A DNA stretch of 64,000 bases from Pseudomonas fragi (GTDB taxonomy: Bacteria > Pseudomonadota > Gammaproteobacteria > Pseudomonadales > Pseudomonadaceae), in the NCBI RefSeq assembly GCF_002269505.1, contig NZ_NQKQ01000009.1, positions 1 through 64,000 of the forward strand, read 5' to 3'. Of the stretch, positions 55,354 through 64,000 are shown piece after piece. The notes under the pieces are model-generated. The model was not told the DNA's origin. It saw only the letters and a list, made by a program, of their open reading frames with translations, and did not search any database. Position 1 is the stretch's first letter. Each line of letters opens with the position of its first letter. Position numbers and translations under genes: made by a program.

Positions 55354-55779
55354 TTATGCGGCGCCTTTCATGCTGTCAAAGGCCTTGAGCAGGTTATCCA
55401 TGGCTGCCTTGCAGTCGGTCGGGCTCGGGGTGCCGGCCCGCAGCGCGTCGAGGGCGTGGTCGATGGCCTTGTCGAGTACATGCCAGTCACTGGCAGCCCG
55501 AGGCTTGATCCCGGCTTCGGCAGAATCCCAGAGGGTTTCCAGATCCTTGATGCGGGTTTTTGCGCCTGCCAGGTCGTTGCGCTGCACCTGTGCACCAACC
55601 TCGGCGGCGATGACATGAAATTGTGACAGGTCGCCCAGTTTAGAGGCAGTCCGGCTCGTGCTGGAAGCGCTGATAGTGGCCGGTTGATCGGCAGGTTTCG
55701 AACAGCCGGCATTCAGCCCCAGCAACAGGATGGAAGCGGCCAGGGCGAGATGACGGATAACGCGTTGAGTGTGGCGCAT
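55354..55779 (-). CDS. Small putative lipoprotein
   Basis: Encodes 141 residues. A lipoprotein signal ends at [11 protein letters not shown] (lipobox with Cys at about residue 26). The mature part is helical with no recognised family ([34 protein letters not shown]). It lies 28 bases after the COG4705-like gene and is probably in the same unit. Envelope location is likely; function unknown. Confidence 0.65.
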   Translation of the reverse strand: MRHTQRVIRHLALAASILLLGLNAGCSKPADQPATISASSTSRTASKLGDLSQFHVIAAEVGAQVQRNDLAGAKTRIKDLETLWDSAEAGIKPRAASDWHVLDKAIDHALDALRAGTPSPTDCKAAMDNLLKAFDSMKGAA

Positions 55780-55807
55780 GGGAATATCCTTGATTGGCGT
55801 TGAAGAG

Positions 55808-56575
55808 TTACCCGGCAATGGCCTTGCGATTGCTGTCGACACTGATTTGCGCAGCACCGACCAGCAGCACGATCACGCACAGAAACAGCGCGCTGGTCCA
55901 GGTGGCGCCCATGCCCAGCCCGCCGTAGGTCTTGGCCTGGGTCAGCAGGTCGCCCAGAGACGCGCCAAACGGCCGGGTCAGGATGTAGGCGATCCAGAAC
56001 GTCAGCACGGCATTGGCACCCAAGCGCCAGGCCAGCAGCGTGGCGCCGATCAGGGCGGCGAAAATCACTGCGCCTAGGGTGAAGCCCAGCCCCAGGGCCT
56101 CTGTGGCCAGATCCCCGGCTGCGGTGCCCAGGGCAAAGGTGCAGAGCACTGTGGTCCAATAAAACAGCTCGCGCCTTGGGGTGGTGATGTCGCGGATCGA
56201 CAGGCTTCGTTCGCTGCGGTACCAGGCCATGAAGTTGATCGCCAGCAATGCAGAAAAAATCGTGGTGCTGGTGTACAGGCTGACATCCAGCTTGTCGGTG
56301 AGGATGTCGGTGATCTGCGTTCCCACGACGCTAACCAGCACAACCGTCAGCCAGTAGATCCAGGGGGTGTAGGCCCTGGTGCGCATTTGGTAAAACAGCG
56401 CGATGGCCAGCAGTACGGCCATGCCGATACTGGTGGGGCCTGCGCCGAATCCGGCATCGACGGCCAGATAGTCGGCGCCGGTTTCGCCCACGGTGGTGGA
56501 CATGATCTTGATTACCCAGAATGACAGCGTCACCTCGGGCACTTTGTTCAGCCAGCGGGCTGCGGTGCTGTTCAT
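55808..56575 (-). CDS. COG4705-type inner membrane protein
   Basis: Encodes 255 residues with about seven to eight membrane helices in repeated hairpins. [20 protein letters not shown] and the repeated GD-x-L segments ([16 protein letters not shown]) match the uncharacterised COG4705 family. A duplicated internal pattern ([10 protein letters not shown]... and [11 protein letters not shown]...) suggests two related halves. It sits upstream of the lipoprotein gene and near the two-component genes, which may respond to the same condition. Function unknown. Confidence 0.7.
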   Translation of the reverse strand: MNSTAARWLNKVPEVTLSFWVIKIMSTTVGETGADYLAVDAGFGAGPTSIGMAVLLAIALFYQMRTRAYTPWIYWLTVVLVSVVGTQITDILTDKLDVSLYTSTTIFSALLAINFMAWYRSERSLSIRDITTPRRELFYWTTVLCTFALGTAAGDLATEALGLGFTLGAVIFAALIGATLLAWRLGANAVLTFWIAYILTRPFGASLGDLLTQAKTYGGLGMGATWTSALFLCVIVLLVGAAQISVDSNRKAIAG

Positions 56576-56661
56576 GGGATGTACCTCTGCTGTTTGGCGC
56601 GCTGTTTGGCGCTGGAGCAAAGGTACGGCACAAGACTTAGCCGGGACTGAGCCCGAGGCCG

Positions 56662-57531
56662 TCAATGGGGCAATACAGTGTGTGCCAGTCCGTCAGTATG
56701 CAGGTTGTCCTGGCGGCTTTGCGTCTCAAGCAGTGACCGCTCATAAGCCGCGGTCATGATCTGCCAGGTTCTGGTATCGGCAGGGATCAGATGCTCGATG
56801 CGTAATGACGTTACCGTGATATCGAGCGGCATGCCGAACGTGGTGAACGTGGACATGAAGTTCAGCTCGCCCCGGGGCGACGCGATGCGCGTCAATACCA
56901 GGGGTGGCAGCTCGTTGCTGACGGATTCGCAAGCCTGTGGTGGCGTGAGGGTTTGCAGCAGTTCGGCCAGGGCCGGATTGTCCAGCGCCTCGCGGGTCGC
57001 CCGTTGCCAGGCAATGCTGCGGATTTGCCCGGGGTTGATCAGGTGATCGCCCAGGCCACCGGGTTGCAACAGGGTGGTCAGCAGGTTCAAACCCTGGGCC
57101 GCGTCTGCGGGCAACCCGAGCAGATTGAACAGGACTGCGGTACTGGCGTTGGCTGCCAGCACCTCCCAATGGCTGCCCAGCACGATCGCCGGAGCCGGAT
57201 TGTTGGCGTGCAGTACATGGCTGATGGCGTCACGCACGGCGTCCATTGCCGGTGAAGACAACGGAGTGGTTTCGTAACGGGGTGCATAACCCGAGGCCAG
57301 GAACAGGCTGTTGCACTGCTCCAGCGGTATCTCCAGAGCCATCAGCAGGTTGTGCAGGGTACCGGGGCCGGGCCGGGCGCGGCCGGTTTCAATGCAGCTC
57401 AAATGGCGTTGGGAAATGCCCGCGACCATGGCCAGGTCGAGCTGGCTCAAACCGGCCTGACGCCGCAGCAAGCGCAGTTGCGGGCCGGCGCTGGTCGGGG
57501 CCGTGGCACGGGGGAAAGGTTGGCTGTTCAT
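56662..57531 (-). CDS. XRE-family regulator with MmyB-like domain
   Basis: Encodes 289 residues. The N-terminal helix-turn-helix is RRQAGLSQLDLAMVAGISQR (about 25-45), followed by HLSCIETGRARPG. The rest is a PAS-like MmyB ligand-binding domain (HWEVLAANAST; GELNFMSTFTTFGMPLDIT), which binds fatty-acid-like molecules in known members. It may control a neighbouring gene; no operator was identified. Confidence 0.87.
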   Translation of the reverse strand: MNSQPFPRATAPTSAGPQLRLLRRQAGLSQLDLAMVAGISQRHLSCIETGRARPGPGTLHNLLMALEIPLEQCNSLFLASGYAPRYETTPLSSPAMDAVRDAISHVLHANNPAPAIVLGSHWEVLAANASTAVLFNLLGLPADAAQGLNLLTTLLQPGGLGDHLINPGQIRSIAWQRATREALDNPALAELLQTLTPPQACESVSNELPPLVLTRIASPRGELNFMSTFTTFGMPLDITVTSLRIEHLIPADTRTWQIMTAAYERSLLETQSRQDNLHTDGLAHTVLPH

Positions 57532-57644
57532 GGATCAACTCTGGCAGTGGCAAGGGCGGGTGTCCATGACCTGTGAGGTCATTGCTGATCGGGCAAAAGT
57601 ATCACTAACTGGCCCTCCATCAGCCGCCCCTTGCAGGAAACCCC

Positions 57645-57971
57645 ATGAACCGACCCTATCTCGCACTAGCCGCACTGCTCGGTTTTGCCGCCTACACGGG
57701 CTACACGATGTGGACGGCGCAGCAATCGCTGATGGCCTTTGGCATGGGGTTGATGTCCAGCCCCGATACGGCCCAGGTGGTGATCGACCTTTATCTGCTT
57801 GCGGTGCTGGCCTGCGTCTGGATGTACCGGGATGCACGGGCCAGAGGCCGTTCGCTGACCGCCGTGTTGCCCTATCTGCTGGTTACCGCTGTTTTTGTGT
57901 CCCTGGGACCGCTGCTCTATATTGTGGTCAACGGGTTCAGTCGGCCCGTCAAAAGCACCGCTAATGCCTGA
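57645..57971 (+). CDS. DUF2834 small membrane protein
   Basis: Encodes 108 residues with three membrane helices (about 7-26, 45-65, 78-98). The layout and GYTMWTAQQSLMAFG match DUF2834. Function unknown. Divergent from the XRE regulator gene, which could control it. Confidence 0.7.
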   Translation: MNRPYLALAALLGFAAYTGYTMWTAQQSLMAFGMGLMSSPDTAQVVIDLYLLAVLACVWMYRDARARGRSLTAVLPYLLVTAVFVSLGPLLYIVVNGFSRPVKSTANA

Positions 57972-58090
57972 CTACGCCCTGTAAAGGATGATATTGCGAC
58001 ACCTTTTACACCTGCACGCTGTTGTGGATTAGATTCTGCCCCGCATAATGCGGGCATAAAAACAGTGTGGCGTAGCGCAGAAGGGGTGGT

Positions 58091-58804
58091 GTGTTGTCGA
58101 GCAGTGATAAAAGCGTGGTCGAGCTGAACTGGGCCGAGGTAGGGGATGGTTTCAAGCAGCTGCTGCCCATTTCCATGTTTGTGGTGGTATTCGGTGTGGC
58201 CTTCGGTTTGGCTGCGGCCCAGACCGGCCTGGACAACAGCGCCAGTTTGTTGATGAGCGCTTTGGTATTTGCCGGGGCCTCGCAGTTTGGTGCCCTTGAT
58301 CTTTGGGGCGCGCAGGTCCCGGTAGTGCCCCTGATCGTCACGGTGTTTGCGATCAATGCCCGCCATCTGCTGATGGGCGCGACCTTGTATCCCTGGCTGC
58401 GCGAGTTGCCTGCGGCCAAGCGCTACGGGGTGATGATGGTGATCTCGGATGCCAACTGGGCGATGTCGATGCAGGCATTCAACAGCGGCAAGCCGGGTAT
58501 CGGCCTGATTCTGGGCGGTGGCCTTGCACTGTGGGCGGCCTGGGTGCTGGGCAGCTGGCTGGGGGTGTATTTTGGCAGTGAAATCCAGGACCCGGTCAGC
58601 CTGGGGCTGGACATGGTGATGGGCTGCTTTTTGCTGGCAATGGTGATCGGCGGGCAAAAAAACCTGCGCATGCTGGTGATTTGGGGCGTGGCCGCCGTGT
58701 CGTCATTGCTGGCGCACCGCTACTTGCCTGAAAACAGCCATGTTGTGGTCGGCGCATTGGCCGGTGGCGTGCTGGGTGCCGTGTGGATGGAGAAGAAGAA
58801 ATGA
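58091..58804 (+). CDS. azlC: AzlC-type branched-chain amino acid exporter subunit
   Basis: Encodes 237 residues from a GTG start. VVVFGVAFGLAAAQTGL, ALVFAGASQFGALDLWG and the FAINARHLLMGATLYPWLRE segment are AzlC hallmarks. With AzlD it exports branched-chain amino acids or analogues through the inner membrane. Overlaps azlD by four bases. Confidence 0.9.
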   Translation: MLSSSDKSVVELNWAEVGDGFKQLLPISMFVVVFGVAFGLAAAQTGLDNSASLLMSALVFAGASQFGALDLWGAQVPVVPLIVTVFAINARHLLMGATLYPWLRELPAAKRYGVMMVISDANWAMSMQAFNSGKPGIGLILGGGLALWAAWVLGSWLGVYFGSEIQDPVSLGLDMVMGCFLLAMVIGGQKNLRMLVIWGVAAVSSLLAHRYLPENSHVVVGALAGGVLGAVWMEKKK

Positions 58805-59109
58805 GTATCGACAGTGCCGGTTACGGCTCCTTTATCATCATTCTGATCATGGCCCTCGTCACGCTGGTGACGCGCCTGGGTGGCGTGTTTGTCATGTCCT
58901 TCGTGCCCATCAACTACCGTGTGCAGCAATTTATCAGTGCCATGTCGGGTTCGGTGCTGGTGGCGTTGCTGGCGCCCCTGGCGCTGAACGGCGACAACGG
59001 CGCGCGCCTGGCACTGCTGACCACGGCCGTGGTCATGTTGCTGCTCAAGAAGCCCTTGCCGGCGATTGCCGCCGGGGTGGTTATGGCGGCGGTGTTCAGG
59101 CATCTGTAA
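58801..59109 (+). CDS. azlD: AzlD subunit
   Basis: Encodes 102 residues with four helices (FIIILIMALVTLVTRLGG is the usual first). It partners AzlC. Start coupled to azlC by ATGA. Confidence 0.88.
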   Translation: MSIDSAGYGSFIIILIMALVTLVTRLGGVFVMSFVPINYRVQQFISAMSGSVLVALLAPLALNGDNGARLALLTTAVVMLLLKKPLPAIAAGVVMAAVFRHL

Positions 59110-59116
59110 ATGACCG

Positions 59117-59154
59117 GGGTGAAGAAGTTGAGGCGCGTGGCGACTTCTTCACCC
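59117..59154. terminator. Hairpin between convergent azlD and arsH
   Basis: GGGTGAAGAAGT pairs with ACTTCTTCACCC across a 14-base loop. There is no long T-run. Its position suggests a two-way transcript end. Confidence 0.5.
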
Positions 59155-59165
59155 GCCGTTACGGT

Positions 59166-59861
59166 TCAAATTGAGCGCTGATTGACCCGCTGGCTCAGTG
59201 CTTGCGCCGACTCCTTGCGCTCCGAGTAGCGGTCAACCAGATCGGGCCGATCGCGCAGCAATACGGTGAACTTGACCAGTTCTTCCATGACGTCCACTAC
59301 GCGGTCATACAGTGCAGAAGGCAGCATGCGGTTGTGTTCGTCAAACTCCAGATAGGCCTTGGGTACGGATGACTGGTTGGGGATGGTGAACATCCGCATC
59401 CAGCGGCCCAGCACGCGTAACTGGTTGACCACATTGAATGACTGGGAGCCGCCGCTCACTTGCATCACCGCGAGGGTTTTGCCCTGAGTCGGGCGTACCG
59501 CGCCCAATGCCAGAGGCACCCAGTCGATTTGCGCCTTGAACACGGCCGACATCGCGCCATGACGTTCTGGCGAACACCACACTTGCCCTTCAGACCACTG
59601 CATCAGTTCGAGCAGCTCCTGGACCTTGGGGTGATCGCCCGGCGCATCATCGGGCAGAGGCAGGCCTGAGGGGTTGAAGATCCGCGTTTGCGCACCGAAG
59701 TGCTCTAGCAGCCTGGCCGCTTCTTCAACCAGCAGACGGCTGAATGAACGCTCCCGGGTGGAACCGTACAACAACAGAATTCGTGGTTTGTGCCGATCAT
59801 CGCCTTGACCGCTCTGGTCATGAGTCAGCGTCGTGTCGAGGTTGGGCAGTGTCAGTGTCAT
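59166..59861 (-). CDS. arsH: Arsenical resistance flavoprotein ArsH
   Basis: Encodes 231 residues. The FMN loop is [39 protein letters not shown] and [13 protein letters not shown] are family hallmarks. ArsH oxidises trivalent organoarsenicals or acts as an NADPH-FMN reductase. It is the last gene of the ars operon. Confidence 0.93.
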   Translation of the reverse strand: MTLTLPNLDTTLTHDQSGQGDDRHKPRILLLYGSTRERSFSRLLVEEAARLLEHFGAQTRIFNPSGLPLPDDAPGDHPKVQELLELMQWSEGQVWCSPERHGAMSAVFKAQIDWVPLALGAVRPTQGKTLAVMQVSGGSQSFNVVNQLRVLGRWMRMFTIPNQSSVPKAYLEFDEHNRMLPSALYDRVVDVMEELVKFTVLLRDRPDLVDRYSERKESAQALSQRVNQRSI

Positions 59862-59872
59862 GTTGGCTCCGG

Positions 59873-59971
59873 TTACAAGGTGCTTATGCGGTCGAGTTCA
59901 TGCTTCAGTGCCGCAGGGTCAAGTCGGGCAAAGGGCAGGGCCAGGAACGCCCGGCAACGTGCTTCGATTTC
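59873..59971 (-). pseudogene. arsC: arsC remnant (last 32 codons)
   Basis: Directly after the arsB stop, another frame reads [14 protein letters not shown]...[11 protein letters not shown] and then TAA. This matches the C-terminal end of the low-molecular-weight-phosphatase type arsenate reductase ArsC, usual for Pseudomonas ars operons. The catalytic N-terminal loop and the rest of the gene are gone. The position between arsB and arsH is where intact arsC is found, so an internal deletion has fused its 3' tail to the arsB stop. Confidence 0.8.
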
Positions 59972-61254
59972 TAATAGCTCAGGCGCAAGGCCAGGGCACA
60001 CAGGGTGAGCAGCAGAATGGGCAGGGTGAGAATCACCCCGGTTCTGAAGTAGTAACCCCAGGTAATGCGAATGCCCTTGCGTTGCAGGATGTGCAGCCAG
60101 AGCAGCGTGGCCAGGCTGCCGATGGGGGTGATTTTGGGGCCCAGGTCAGAGCCGATGACATTGGCGTAGATCATGGCCTCGCGAATCACCGCGTCGGCAT
60201 CACTGGCTTGAATCGACAACGCACCCAGCAGCACCCCGGGCATGTTGTTCATGACCGAAGACAGCAGCGCGGCCAGCAGCCCCGTGCCCAGGGTTGCGCT
60301 CCAGAGGCCGTATCCGGCCAACTGGTTGAGGGCCAGCGTCAGCCAGGTTGTGAGTCCGGCATTGTTCATGCCGTAGACCACCAGATACATGCCCAGAGAG
60401 AACGTCACCACCTGCCAGGGCGCTTCGCGCAACACCCGCCGGGTTGAAATAATGTGGCCACGGGCAGCCACAGCGAACAGCAGGGCGGCGCACACGGCGG
60501 CAATCGCGCTGACCGGTATGCCCAGCGGCTCCAGCGCAAACAGACCCGTGAGCAGCAAGATCAACACTGCCCAGCCCACCTTGAAGGTCAGTGGATCGCG
60601 TATGGCGCTGCGTGGCTCGGGCAGTTGGTCCAGCGAGTAGTGACGCGGAATGTCCCGACGGAAAAAAACGTACAGCACCAGCAGTGTGCTGGCGATGGCA
60701 ACCAGATTGACCGGCACCATGACCGCGGCATATTCGCTAAAGCCCAGCTGGAAGTAGTCTGCCGATACGATATTGACGAGGTTCGAGACCACCAGCGGCA
60801 GGCTGGCCGTATCGGCAATAAACCCTGCAGCCATGACGAATGCCAGGGTCGATGCGGCACTGAATCGCAGTGCGAGCAGTATCGAGATAACGATCGGGGT
60901 CAGAATCAGTGCGGCGCCGTCATTGGCGAACAGTGCTGATACCCCGGCCCCCAACAGTACGATAAATACAAACAGGCGCCGGCCGTCACCTTTGGCCCAG
61001 CGTGCGACATGCAAGGCTGCCCACTGGAAAAAACCGGCCTCGTCGAGCAGCAGGCTGATAATGATCACGGCGATAAACGTGGCAGTGGCATTCCAGACAA
61101 TGGCCCACACCAGGGCAACATCGCTGAGCGAGACCACACCTGCCAGCAATGCCAGGCCCGCACCCAGGGATGCGCTCCAGCCTACGCCCAGGCCTTTGGG
61201 TTGCCAGATGACCAGAACCAGAGTGACTAAAAAAATAGCGAAAGCGCTGAGCAT
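59971..61254 (-). CDS. arsB: Arsenite efflux pump ArsB
   Basis: Encodes 427 residues with about twelve membrane helices. [20 protein letters not shown] and [15 protein letters not shown] are characteristic, and the [26 protein letters not shown] end is highly conserved in ArsB. It exports arsenite or antimonite. It follows arsR by 24 bases. Confidence 0.95.
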   Translation of the reverse strand: MLSAFAIFLVTLVLVIWQPKGLGVGWSASLGAGLALLAGVVSLSDVALVWAIVWNATATFIAVIIISLLLDEAGFFQWAALHVARWAKGDGRRLFVFIVLLGAGVSALFANDGAALILTPIVISILLALRFSAASTLAFVMAAGFIADTASLPLVVSNLVNIVSADYFQLGFSEYAAVMVPVNLVAIASTLLVLYVFFRRDIPRHYSLDQLPEPRSAIRDPLTFKVGWAVLILLLTGLFALEPLGIPVSAIAAVCAALLFAVAARGHIISTRRVLREAPWQVVTFSLGMYLVVYGMNNAGLTTWLTLALNQLAGYGLWSATLGTGLLAALLSSVMNNMPGVLLGALSIQASDADAVIREAMIYANVIGSDLGPKITPIGSLATLLWLHILQRKGIRITWGYYFRTGVILTLPILLLTLCALALRLSY

Positions 61255-61278
61255 GATAAATCTCGGCTGGTTATAGGG

Positions 61279-61626
61279 TCAGCAGCAGGCCGGCGTACTG
61301 AGCGGGCGGTCGCCCATGGCAGCCAGTCGTGCGCTGTCATGGGCCAGCCAGTCGGTATTGGCGTTCAGGGTTGTGTCGATGACAGTGCGTACCCAGTCCG
61401 GCAGTTGCGGGTTAAGCCGGTAATAGACCCACTGCCCCTGGCGGCGGTCGAGCAGCAGCCCGCAGCCACGAAGCTGGGCCAGATGGCGTGAAACTTTCGG
61501 CTGGCTGTCGTCAAGGGCGCAGACCAGTTCACAGACACAGAGCTCGCCCTCGCGGGCGATCAGCAGGGTGGCCCTGGCACGGGTTTCATCAGACAGGCAT
61601 TTGAACAGGGCGGCGGGACTGAGCAT
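61279..61626 (-). CDS. arsR: Arsenic-responsive repressor ArsR
   Basis: Encodes 115 residues from the ATG at 61626. The metalloid site is in GELCVCELVCAL (Cys-x-Cys plus a nearby Cys), next to the winged helix (SQPKVSRHLAQLRGCGLL). It releases the operator when it binds arsenite or antimonite. First gene of arsR-arsB-arsH. Confidence 0.92.
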   Translation of the reverse strand: MLSPAALFKCLSDETRARATLLIAREGELCVCELVCALDDSQPKVSRHLAQLRGCGLLLDRRQGQWVYYRLNPQLPDWVRTVIDTTLNANTDWLAHDSARLAAMGDRPLSTPACC

Positions 61627-61638
61627 GGTGACTCGCTG

Positions 61639-61678
61639 TATGTATATATGAAAATTCGAATATACGGATATCCATATG
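61639..61678 (-). promoter_or_regulatory. ars promoter/operator region
   Basis: An AT-rich stretch upstream of arsR contains ATATTCGAAT-like and GGATATCC palindromes and TATATA, consistent with an overlapping promoter and ArsR site. Exact boxes are not certain. Confidence 0.4.
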
Positions 61679-61718
61679 TTTAGGCAACCCCGGTCTCCCG
61701 CAAGACGTGCTCGGTAAA

Positions 61719-61805
61719 GGGGGGAGCCGAGCTTGCCCGCGATGGCGTCGACGCGGTTTGACTGAGCCACCGTGCCAGCTGTATCGCGAGCCAGCCCGCT
61801 CCCAC
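61719..61805. repeat. Imperfect REP pair
   Basis: GGGGGAGCCGAGCTTGCCCG at 61719 and the opposing GCGAGCCAGCCCGCTCCCAC ending at 61805 form an imperfect REP palindrome between arsR and trmK. Confidence 0.65.
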
Positions 61806-61903
61806 AGAGGCAGCGTGTGCCGGCGCTTTACCCGGGCCTGCTCACCCCGCATCATGTGCCGGCCCCCACACTGGCGGGCATTCGTGGTAATGAGGAACTG
61901 CAG

Positions 61904-62599
61904 TTGAACGAACACACATTGTCCATGCGCCTGGAGCGCGTGGCAGCCCATATGCCAGCCGGTGCGCGTCTGGCCGATATCGGCTCGGATCACGGCTACC
62001 TGCCGGTGGCGTTGATGCGTCGCGGTGCCATTGCCAGCGCAGTGGCCGGGGAAGTGGCGCTGACGCCGTTCAATGCGGCCCGGCGCACTGTGCGCGATAA
62101 CGAACTGGAGCAGCACATCAGCGTGCGCCAGGCCAATGGCCTGGAGGCCATCGAGGCGGCAGACGGGATCACGGCCATCAGTATCTGCGGCATGGGGGGT
62201 GAAACCATTCGCGACATCCTTGACAGTGGCAAGGCGCGCTTGAATGGCCGGGAGCGCCTGATTCTGCAGCCCAACGGTGGCGAGGAGCCCCTGCGTCAAT
62301 GGCTGATGGAGCATGACTACCGCATCCTCTGTGAAGAGTTGCTGGAGGAAAACGGCTTCTATTACGAAATTATCGTCGCCGAACGAGCCGGGCCTCAGGT
62401 CTACACCGCTCGGGAACTGTATTTCGGCCCGCTGCAGATGCAGGCCCGCAGCCCGGTGTTTCTGGGCAAGTGGCAGCGCATGCTGCAGCAGAAGCAAAAA
62501 GTCCTCACCAGCTTTGCCCGGGCCCGTCAGGCCGTACCCGAGGTCAAGGTGCAGGAAATTGCCCGCCAGGCCCGCTGGATCAGCCAATTGCTGGCCTGA
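61904..62599 (+). CDS. trmK: tRNA (adenine-22-N1)-methyltransferase TrmK
   Basis: Encodes 231 residues from TTG with GAGG upstream. It binds SAM through RLADIGSDHGYLPVALM, and ISICGMGGETIRDIL is the family motif. It methylates A22 in tRNA. COG2384 proteins of this length are normal in Pseudomonas. An ATG at 61925 is an alternative start. Confidence 0.85.
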   Translation: MNEHTLSMRLERVAAHMPAGARLADIGSDHGYLPVALMRRGAIASAVAGEVALTPFNAARRTVRDNELEQHISVRQANGLEAIEAADGITAISICGMGGETIRDILDSGKARLNGRERLILQPNGGEEPLRQWLMEHDYRILCEELLEENGFYYEIIVAERAGPQVYTARELYFGPLQMQARSPVFLGKWQRMLQQKQKVLTSFARARQAVPEVKVQEIARQARWISQLLA

Positions 62600-62615
62600 C
62601 CTTGCGCCATTGAGT

Positions 62616-63539
62616 TCAGGCCAGGGTGCGCAGCCACGCCAGCAACCGGGCTTGCGGGCTGCCGGCAAGCAAAGGTCGGGGCGAGAGCAGGCAGTAGCCG
62701 GAACCATCCTCGACAAATCCCGACGGGGCGCACAGCACACCGTTGTCCAGATCGTCGCGTACCAGATGCCACGGCCCGATCGCCACGCCCAGCCCGGCAA
62801 CAGCGGCCTGCAGGCTGAAATAGAAGTGTTCGAAGGTTTGCTCTGGCGCATCGGGCAAGCTCAGGCCGGTGGCCATAGCCCATTCCTGCCAGGCGCCCGG
62901 TCGTGTGCGAGTGTGCAGCCGCGGTGCTTCGGCCTGTAGTTGCGCCGCTCCTTCGTCAGTGCAAAACCAGTGGGCCACTTTGTCCGGGCGACAAACCGGG
63001 CCGGTTTTTTCGACGAACAAAGGCTCGGCATGGTAGCTGTCGGCCCAGGGGAAATCGTCGCGGCGGATCGCCAGATCGATATCGCTGCCAAAGCTGAACG
63101 GCCCGCCGCCAGCGACCAGATGTACATCAACCCCCGGATGCCGGGCCTGGAAGTCCGGCCAGCGCGGAATCAGCCAGCGCATCAACAGTGTCGGTTCGCA
63201 TGACAGCACCCAGACCCGTTTCTGGCGGGCACTGGCACGCAAGGTATCGCTGGCCCGGGCCATCAGCCCCAGGCCATCCGCCACGGCTTTGGCCAGCAAG
63301 CGCCCGGCATCGGTCAGAAATACCCGGCGGCTGCGGCGTTCGAACAAATCCACACCCAGTTCATCTTCGAGCAAGCGCACAGCACGGCTGACCGCGCCGG
63401 GGGTCAGATGCAGCTCGGCGGCGGCATGGCTGAAGTTCTCCAGTCGCGCGGCTGCCTCGAAGCAGCGCAGGGCCATCAGCGAGGGCAGGCGTGCCTGACT
63501 TGATGGTGAGTTGAGGTCACTATTGTTGTCAGATTTCAT
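62616..63539 (-). CDS. LysR-family regulator (GcvA-like)
   Basis: Encodes 307 residues. N-terminal helix-turn-helix ENFSHAAAELHLTPGAVSRA and LLEDELGVDLFERR, then a substrate-binding domain. It is divergent from the LysE-type exporter gene 66 bases away, a pairing seen for regulators of amino acid export. The inducer is unknown. Confidence 0.9.
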   Translation of the reverse strand: MKSDNNSDLNSPSSQARLPSLMALRCFEAAARLENFSHAAAELHLTPGAVSRAVRLLEDELGVDLFERRSRRVFLTDAGRLLAKAVADGLGLMARASDTLRASARQKRVWVLSCEPTLLMRWLIPRWPDFQARHPGVDVHLVAGGGPFSFGSDIDLAIRRDDFPWADSYHAEPLFVEKTGPVCRPDKVAHWFCTDEGAAQLQAEAPRLHTRTRPGAWQEWAMATGLSLPDAPEQTFEHFYFSLQAAVAGLGVAIGPWHLVRDDLDNGVLCAPSGFVEDGSGYCLLSPRPLLAGSPQARLLAWLRTLA

Positions 63540-63605
63540 CGTTATTCATCTGGCTTTTTGGGCCATAGCATGGCGCCTGTTCGTTAATAATCGACAGGAT
63601 ACGTC

Positions 63606-64000
63606 ATGACTCAACTGTTAGCTGTAATCACCATAACCTTGCTGGCCATTATCAGCCCCGGCCCGGACTTTGCGATGGTCGCGCGCAATAGTGTGCTGCT
63701 GTCGCGTCGCGCCGGGGTGTTTACTGCCCTGGGCATCGGTATGGCGGTGCTGGTGCATGTGACCTACACCCTGGTGGGGCTGGGGGTGCTGCTGCAGCAG
63801 TCGCAATGGTTGTTCAGCGGCCTCAAGCTGGTCGGCGCGATCTACCTGGTCTGGCTGGGGGTGAAGATGTTGCGTGCCAGCCCCGACGCTGCTGCTGGGG
63901 ATGTCACGGTGGCGCCATTGTCTGATCTGGCGGCTCTGCGTACGGGCTTTTTGACCAACGTACTGAACCCGAAAACCACGATTTTTATCGTCAGCCTGTT
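63606..64000 (+). CDS. LysE/RhtB-type amino acid exporter, partial
   Basis: The window ends after about 131 codons. The start MTQLLAVITITLLAIISPGPDFAM is the LysE/RhtB signature, followed by RRAGVFTALGIGMAVLVH and NPKTTIFI near the cut. It would export amino acids or homoserine-lactone-like compounds from the cell. The 3' end lies outside the window. Confidence 0.9.
   Translation, partial: MTQLLAVITITLLAIISPGPDFAMVARNSVLLSRRAGVFTALGIGMAVLVHVTYTLVGLGVLLQQSQWLFSGLKLVGAIYLVWLGVKMLRASPDAAAGDVTVAPLSDLAALRTGFLTNVLNPKTTIFIVSL

Noticed and set aside
58038..58052. CCCGCATAATGCGGG as terminator of the DUF2834 gene
   Set aside because: No T-run follows. It is close to the azlC promoter region, so its role is unclear.
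1..64000. CRISPR arrays, rRNA genes, complete insertion sequences
   Set aside because: No regularly spaced direct repeats, no rRNA-like sequence and no transposase gene were seen. The repeats present are REP-type or other inverted repeats.

Overview
The window looks like chromosome of a Pseudomonas of the fluorescens/fragi lineage. The reasons are GC-rich third codon positions, a 409-residue periplasmic broad-spectrum racemase, a CigR-type protein, metQNI and nikABCDE-nikR loci of Pseudomonas type, and REP palindromes built on GTGGGAGCGAGCCTGCTCGC. All assignments come from reading translated sequence; no database search was run.

Positions 1-9,760 are an AT-rich accessory island. It holds a phage or tailocin baseplate-spike gene with a broken upstream neighbour, a convergent DUF2971 gene, small membrane and acetyltransferase genes, a tyrosine integrase cut off after its N-terminal half, a possible papain-fold toxin abutting the cut, and a second small cysteine/histidine-motif protein. 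Positions 9,770-10,600 hold a histidyl-tRNA-synthetase-like gene. It carries a one-base frameshift and is preceded by what reads as a classical histidine attenuator: a ribosome-binding site, a leader peptide with four consecutive His codons, and an intrinsic terminator. A GNAT gene, a CigR-like gene, tRNA-Gln, two murein L,D-transpeptidases and a nitronate monooxygenase follow.

Positions 17,000-34,700 hold a divergent catabolic cluster. The minus arm encodes a flavin reductase with a MarR-like tail, an HdhA-like dehydrogenase, a hydratase, an acylating acetaldehyde dehydrogenase and a 4-hydroxy-2-oxovalerate aldolase, then a terminator and an MFS transporter. The plus arm encodes an aldehyde dehydrogenase, a Tat-exported amidase, an HsaA-like monooxygenase, two KstD-like flavoproteins, a short-chain dehydrogenase, a ferredoxin-type reductase and an acyl-CoA ligase. 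The gene content resembles steroid A/B-ring degradation (tes/hsa), but no extradiol dioxygenase, C-C hydrolase or Rieske oxygenase is present.

Positions 34,900-42,000 hold two PotF-like binding proteins, a DmpA-type aminopeptidase, an M20 peptidase, a LuxR regulator and a nitrilase-family amidase, suggesting scavenging of peptide- or polyamine-derived nitrogen. Next come nickel uptake (nikABCDE with divergent nikR and a NikR box), the racemase, a 2OG-Fe(II) oxygenase with metQNI, a half-size EamA transporter, a two-component system with a lipoprotein and a membrane protein, an XRE regulator, azlCD, and an arsRBH operon in which arsC has been reduced to its last 32 codons. The window ends with trmK, a LysR regulator and the start of a LysE exporter. 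Perfect or near-perfect long inverted repeats separate several transcription units.
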